Positions 58,756-64,000 of a DNA stretch of 64,000 nucleotides are shown piece after piece (position 1 is the stretch's first letter; each line of letters starts with the position of its first letter). The notes under the pieces are model-generated. The model did not search any database, was not told where the DNA came from, and saw nothing but the letters and a program-made list of their open reading frames with translations. Made by a program: the position numbers and the translations under genes. The stretch covers positions 62,001 through 126,000 of the forward strand of contig VZRZ01004841.1 of assembly GCA_013398175.1 (NCBI GenBank). Reading direction: 5' to 3'. The DNA is from Climacteris rufus. Lineage: Eukaryota; Chordata; Aves; Passeriformes; Climacteridae.

Positions 58756-60391
58756 CTGCAATTCATAGATCAATTAGCACCAACAGCTATTTAAAGGATT
58801 GCCTATTCCCCATGCCGACTTAGGGACTATAGAACGAGTCTCAGAAATTTGCTTCATACATTGATAATTACAAGTACACTTATGCATGGAATGAATTTTG
58901 CACAAACACATGCATAAATGAATTGTCCAGACATAAAACACAAGTGAAAATTTCAGAAATGTCTTTTTTTATTTTTCACATGTAAAGCATCAGTTTTCTG
59001 GTTGTGCTTTTTCTTAAACATCTGGTAAATCACATCTAAACTCCGTGTCAGTGTTGCAATGGAAGATAACTTGTGAAACAGGCCAGTGCAAAGACAGATT
59101 TAAGCCTGTCAAGCTATGCCACTGCAGCAAGATGGCTTTGTTGATATCTGCAAAAGAGACCTGTTTTCCTCAGTGACTCTCATTGGTATAACCATTGTTC
59201 TGAAAAATCACTGACACACAAATCAAAAACAAATGCTCAAGTCACATTGCTAAAAGACTTGAGGTAAACAGAAATACAGAGCAGAGTGTATTTCCCACCG
59301 TGACAGAGAATAAAGTTGAGTCAATGAAACAGGCTTTGGAAATTACTGAAAGGGATCTTTCTCAAGATCAATGGCTATCCAAAGAGTTTCAGGATTTCTC
59401 TAATAGGCTGGATCATATGTATCCCGCACCTTAGATGACACCTTCTCATCCTGGTATCTCCTACAAGTTCTGTTCACATAAGTTCATGTTAGTAGCTCAT
59501 ACATCTTTCAACTTCTTATTTTGCAGACATGAAAATTTATTTGGTCATGCACGCAATCATTTTCAATCAGTCACTGATATGGTTTATAATTCTTATTTCC
59601 ACATAAAAAGTAGAATTTGACAAAGTAGCAATCCCTCAAGCACAAATACTTTCTGAATTGAATTGTTATTCCAAAACATATTTCCTATATCCTTAATCAT
59701 TCTAGCTATTGTAACAACTGTAAGCCTACTTCATATCAAGCCTCCTTCATGATATTAACTTTGAGAAAAATAATACTCTTAATATGAAGGCCTTCTTATC
59801 TGTTTACACAATATAGACAGTAGAACTGTTAAGTGGTGAAGTGTGTCAAGCACACCTGAGAGTTACGTTAAACACTTGGTTCTTGGCCTGATGGTTTAGA
59901 ATTTGGCCTATGCTTCCCTGTGAAACTTCAAAAACCTTAAGAAGTATAGTTTTTTAGAAGGCCAATCTATTACTTTCATAATGCAATTAACCATCATTAT
60001 AGGATGAGATGAAATAATAATTTATCTGCATTCTGTATCTTCTAAAAAAAACAAATCCTCTGCTAATTTTTGAAAAATATCTCTTTCAAATGCCACTTAT
60101 TACAAAACTAAAATATCTTCAGTGCTTGAAATAATCAAAATCAGGTCAGATTATTGTATAATCAGGTGGTGTTTACTTCTTAATCAATTAAAAAAAAATT
60201 TAAAAATCACGGTTACATTTTTTTGACGGTCCTTACCCTCCACTCCTAAAAGTCAATATGAAAGACAAAATAGCTCAGACATATCACAGTGCAAGCAAAC
60301 AAGACAACTGCAGTGTTGCATATTTCAGTCTTTATTTTTCCCCCCATACATCAAAGGAATTGCTTAAAAGCACATACACTGGGTGCATTAC
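58756..60391 (-). other. SYNE1: Intron w4-w5
   Basis: 1.64 kb AT-rich intron. I see no exon or element. Confidence 0.75.
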
Positions 60392-60547
60392 CTTTGTCAG
60401 ATTGCTTAGAGTAAGATACTGAGAAGACAACTGAGACACTCTGCGCATAAAGCTTTTGCTGACAGCTTGTTCTTCCCACAGCTGCTGAGCTTTCTCTTTT
60501 AGCCTGTTGAGCTGATGCTCATGGCAGCTTATTTCCTCAAGGACAGA
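60392..60547 (-). CDS. SYNE1: SYNE1 exon w4, spectrin-repeat segment
   Basis: Fifty-two codons, phase 0 to 0. SVLEEISCHEHQLN opens the segment, QQLWEEQAVSKSF follows, and it closes with the helix-C pattern VSQLSSQYLTLSNLTK. The acceptor is GCTTTACAG and the donor GTAATG. Spacing of Trp and the terminal L-x-x-RY-like pattern fits helices B and C of a repeat. Confidence 0.93.
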
Positions 60548-60875
60548 CTGTAAAGCACAAGCACGGTAATAATAAGAGTGGGTGCAAGAAAGCAGGAAAT
60601 AGAGAAGCATGAAGGTGCCATGAAAAATAGAAGTGACATATGGCAAGCTTTCTGAGAAAGGCACAGCATACGGATACAGCAATGGAGCAGCATGTCATCA
60701 GAAATGTGGAGATGCAAAACTTGATGGAACAGGATCATCAACAGCAAACGTTGAAAACAATTCTCATTTTATTTAGAGGTCAGGATGACAGAATGACCAA
60801 GCTTTTGTAAGGAATCAATGAGGCCAAGAGGATGGGACAGGTAGTCTGATGGTGTTAAGAACACTTAGAAGTCAC
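60548..60875 (-). other. SYNE1: Intron w3-w4
   Basis: A 328-bp intron with nothing recognisable. Open frames running through it on the minus strand are read-through of the adjacent exons. Confidence 0.8.
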
Positions 60876-61019
60876 CTGCAGCTTTTGCTGTTCTCTCCTC
60901 TTGGAAGGAAGATCATAAAGCCTACTGCTACTTCCTTGTACTATTTTCTCAGTTGTGCTCAGCCACTCCTGCAGAGGCTCAGCAGTTGCTTCAAAGTCCT
61001 TCATCTGGATCTTTAAGTT
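60876..61019 (-). CDS. SYNE1: SYNE1 exon w3, spectrin-repeat segment
   Basis: Forty-eight codons, phase 0 to 0, NLKIQMKDFE to REQQKLQ. Helix-A signature EPLQEWLSTTEK is followed by the conserved stretch RLYDLPSKRREQQ. The acceptor is TTCCCAG and the donor GTGACT. It joins w4 to give QKLQ-SVLEE, as in human. Confidence 0.93.
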
Positions 61020-62541
61020 CTGGGAAGACATGTAAAATTCTGTCAACAGTCCCAGTGCACTGGACATAACTTAATTCACAAGACACAGATCAAGCACTCA
61101 AAACAGATGTATAATTGTAGGCAAATTAAACACATCTCTTCAAATAAATTACATCAGTTCTGCCTCTTCCTATCCCACAGACACTGAAATAAATGTTTGA
61201 TAGGAGACATTTTTAAAAAGTAAAATAGAAGCAACAATGTACTACATAGCTGAAGGGAGGCTGAAGCAAATTTCTTCTTAGTGGAAGGCTTTACAGATCT
61301 TATGAGATTTCACTCAATCTGATCCTAATTCACATAACTAAGGCCATCTAAATAAAGGCTAATTTGAGATAAGACTTATCTAATATCTGACTTCAGTCAT
61401 TCACACTGACCCCTTCTTAAACAAGCTGCTACTATTTCTAGGTGATGTCTGACTAAGTTCAACCCAGTCCTGGAGAACACTTCCAGTTGTATTCTTTTTT
61501 AGTGCAAAATTTTGGTAATAAGAATGTGTGCATTAAAGGCATATGTAGGCATTCCTTCAATGCCTGCATACTTTTCTTGTAGGCTTATTCTGCATTATTT
61601 AATAAAACAGCATCTGACATAATTCATACGGAATATAAACCTGAACAGCATAGCTCCTGTGCCCTAGTTATTTTAATTTATTTTTTCTCCCATCCATACT
61701 TAGTTTTCACTTTAGCTATACCCTTATCACTTAAACATCAGAATGAAAAACTAAACTTACAAGACTGAAAAATGCTTGACTCAAAAAGACTAACCTCTGA
61801 GAACACCCTCTTTCCATGGCAACCTGAGATGAAGAAAGGTAATTCCTTGCTACCTGAGAATTTTCTTTGAAATGCATTCTTACATAATGCATAAAGTGTA
61901 TTCAAACTTTTTCTCAGCTATCTAGGCAACACTGGTTTGAAGCAAGAATGCCAAGGAACTTCTATGCTATGCAGGAATTCGAGACAAGACCTTTTGACCT
62001 TAAAACCTCTGACCTTAAAAAGTTTATGATTTTAAGGTATTCACCACCTACTGTTTAAATTGTGAGTTCTGAACTGAGAAGGGCACTGGCATTTATTTTA
62101 AAAGTTGCTCAAATAAATAAGTACATTTCACTTATTGGCAATATGAGACACAACATTTACACACTGTACTGGGACTATTCAATCAGCAGCAGTGTCAGAA
62201 ACATGTACTAAAACAGTTTTTCAAAAAGAAAATGTGTTTTAGTAATCCAGTACATTTGATGAGACTCTAATGAATTTGAGCAAGTGCTGTCTTGGTTTCT
62301 GAATAACACCCTTCTGCATGAAATACCCCACTTAAAGTGAAATCAGGTCATAAAGATAGAAGTAAACAAAAGTAAAATGTAAGCAGAAGAATAAGACTTC
62401 TTGAAAACAGCTATTGTCACATACCAAACAGTTTGTCACATACCAAACACAGCTATATACAAAATCTAAACTGCACTGTTTGAAAGAGAAGCAAGAAGGA
62501 AATTTAGTTCCAGTCTATCCCCATTGTGACTAGTTCAGTAC
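61020..62541 (-). other. SYNE1: Intron w2-w3
   Basis: 1.5 kb, AT-rich. A short direct repeat (gtcacataccaaac, twice around 62417-62447) is the only local structure I noticed; no known mobile element recognised. Confidence 0.75.
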
Positions 62542-62724
62542 CTCCAATGAAGATTTCTTCTGGTGGAGAGTGGTGATAAAATTTTTCCAATCTTCTTTAG
62601 CAGTAGCAGATTTGTCCTGGATAGCTTTAGCCTTTTCCTTTGGTAAAACAGAGCACAGCAGTTCTCCTTTGGATGCTACCAGGTTTAGCTTTTGTTGCCC
62701 ATTCTCACTTTCTGATAAGAATTC
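62542..62724 (-). CDS. SYNE1: SYNE1 exon w2, spectrin-repeat segment
   Basis: Sixty-one codons, phase 0 at both ends, starting EFLSESENGQQKLN and ending HQKKSSLE. The acceptor is a T-rich tract ending TTTTTAG and the donor is GTACTG. The TAKEDWKNF motif, with its helix-A-type Trp, marks the start of a spectrin repeat. Near-identical to remembered human nesprin-1 in the first 14 residues. Confidence 0.93.
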
Positions 62725-63961
62725 CTAAAAATAGTAAAAAAAGAAGCTAATTGGTCCGCTTTGGGTCCCAGTAAAGTCAAGCTCCCAGAAAATTTATCGG
62801 AGTTTACTGTTTCTGCACACTTAACGTGTCTTTCAGTACATTCACTTTGGTATCGTTTGTATTTATGGGATTTACAGACAACAACTACTTAATCCAGAAA
62901 AGCCATATGTCTAAACAATGTATATATTAAGACTCTAGGATTACCTGTATATTCTGTATTTCATGAGACAATTATTGGCCTTTAAGTTTGGAAATATACT
63001 TCTTTAAATATCCCTAGTATAGACAGTGACAAAACTTTCATTTCAGGGAACTATTAATCCTGACAGAGATAACACAGGGACACACTGAGATGCACACATA
63101 TGACTGAAGCCTTGCCCATGGGCAAGTTTCAACTGTGCTGGACTTCCCACAAGTGTGTAGGAGTGTGGGCTGGTGCTTAGAACCTGAGCAATGCCCAATC
63201 TATGTGATTTATGTCTCTGCATCCTTAATTTACCTTCACTGTTTGAAAGTATTCTTCTTCGGAGAAACCTTGCACAATACTGGTGTGAAAGAAGCGTGTG
63301 GGAAAATGCATGTGCAAGAATTATACAGAAATGTAAGGAAACAGACACATTTTAAAATTCCTATTCAATGGGATAATCTCTATGTAACTTGCAATTATTA
63401 AAAAAACTTTGTGAGCATTTAGGACTCAAAAAAATTTAGCAGTCTTAAATATCAATATTTTAAACTGTTACTATCATGATTATGTAATACAAGAATAGTT
63501 TTTATATCCATAATCATGAGGTTACAGCCATGCTCATGAGTAACAGGCTTGATACCAAAATTATTAGGTCAGGTTCTGATTGAATGTTACACTAGAGGTC
63601 TTAGTAGAGAATGCAAAGGGTCTGTTAACTTTGAGATACTTGGTTTATAAGTTCTGACTACATTAAAATCAAAGATATTTGTGACTTAATGATGTCAAAT
63701 GTGCTAAGAGACAGAGCATTAACTTTCAAGAAAAATAAATTTTTAAGTTTATACAGGTTACCAAGACATCCCTAGAAGTCCTAAAGCAGTCCAAAAAAAG
63801 GTTTATTTTAGCTAAGTTAGCTTTCACAGAGATTGAGACCAAGGTATGGTTTTATATTATGAGGTGGCTGCAGTGATAAAGAAAAAACTTTACCACTCTT
63901 GAAAAAAAACTAAACAAACACCAGCCTTGCTAAAACATTTATATTTCATGTAAAAAATTAC
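62725..63961 (-). other. SYNE1: Intron w1-w2
   Basis: AT-rich intron of 1.24 kb. I see no exon, repeat family or RNA gene in it; the short open frames near 63050-63400 on both strands lack splice or protein support. Confidence 0.75.
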
Positions 63962-64000
63962 CAGAACTTTTCCCCCTTCTAGAGATATTCTCATTATGGT
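63962..64000 (-). CDS. SYNE1: SYNE1 exon w1 (partial, cut by window edge)
   Basis: Thirteen codons ending ISLEGGKVL are followed by a GTAATT donor (AC at 63960-63961). The frame joins w2 at phase 0. The LEGGKVL run looks like the start of a helix following a spectrin-repeat linker. The acceptor is outside the window, so the call rests on donor, open frame and position only; it is the least certain exon. Confidence 0.55.

Larger units (their letters stand above)
1..64000 (-). other. SYNE1: SYNE1 gene body (nesprin-1), central rod segment; both ends outside window
   Basis: All recognised exons lie on the minus strand and splice into one 3,098-codon open frame. Nesprin-1 is the giant outer-nuclear-membrane member of the LINC complex: CH domains bind F-actin, a long spectrin-repeat rod acts as spacer, and a KASH tail binds SUN proteins in the perinuclear space. 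Only rod is seen here, with no CH domains and no KASH segment. I chose SYNE1 over its paralogue SYNE2 because successive exon translations match remembered human nesprin-1 in order (for example EFLSESENGQQKLN, SMTTVWQRWTRLR, QEEASRLQHTAIQQCN, TAGRCHTLLSPVTEESGEEG). The human gene is about half a megabase; 41 exons in 64 kb fits the compact introns of birds. Confidence 0.97.

Noticed and set aside
1..64000. SYNE2 (nesprin-2) as the gene
   Set aside because: Both paralogues have long spectrin rods, but many consecutive exon translations match nesprin-1 as I remember it, not nesprin-2.
1..64000. tRNA, rRNA, snoRNA, CRISPR arrays or a multi-gene system
   Set aside because: I searched by eye for conserved cores and regular spaced repeats and saw none; the window is the interior of one large animal gene.

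Overview
The window is a bird nuclear-genome segment that lies entirely inside one gene, SYNE1 (nesprin-1), read on the minus strand, so transcription runs from position 64000 toward 1. A bird is indicated by three CR1 LINE tails, by an avian-type endogenous-retrovirus LTR, and by short AT-rich introns: 41 exons fit in 64 kb. I identify SYNE1 by comparing the spliced translation, from memory, with human nesprin-1. It matches exon after exon in order, including a Ser/Pro/Glu-rich linker exon (13222-13362) and one giant exon (35002-37162).

I could place 41 coding exons (w1 to w41, numbered in transcription order; w1 is cut by the right edge). Together they give 9,294 nt, or 3,098 codons, in one continuous open frame. 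All exons have an AG acceptor, and all donors are GT except one GC donor at the end of w33. Most introns are phase 0; four are phase 2, after w6, w20, w22 and w25. The protein segment is the central rod of nesprin-1: about 28 spectrin-type triple-helical repeats that space the N-terminal actin-binding CH domains from the C-terminal KASH anchor in the outer nuclear membrane. Neither end of the protein is in this window.

Layout by transcription: 64000-38000 holds w1-w20, small exons of 42-109 codons. 37162-35002 is the giant w21. 34813-17796 holds w22-w34. 14605-476 holds w35-w41, including the disordered linker w36. Introns carry CR1 elements (3455-3930, 9475-9790, 26873-27170), LTR remnants (3955-4490, 5240-5303), simple repeats, a 65-bp tandem duplication (25625-25754) and a GC-rich unclassified block (42655-43250).

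Two things are not explained by the full-length gene. First, a compact CpG island (about 14646-14903) sits just upstream of w35. An ATG four codons before that exon is in frame with it, which suggests an internal promoter for a short isoform, perhaps the CPG2 type. The same island holds a well-formed ATG with a splice-donor-like end on the opposite strand. Second, an intronic sequence at 45682-45779 is a partial copy (about 88% identical by hand count) of exon w12 (49986-50156). It keeps the reading frame and donor position but has no acceptor. I found no rRNA, tRNA, CRISPR array, second recognisable protein-coding gene, or novel multi-gene system.
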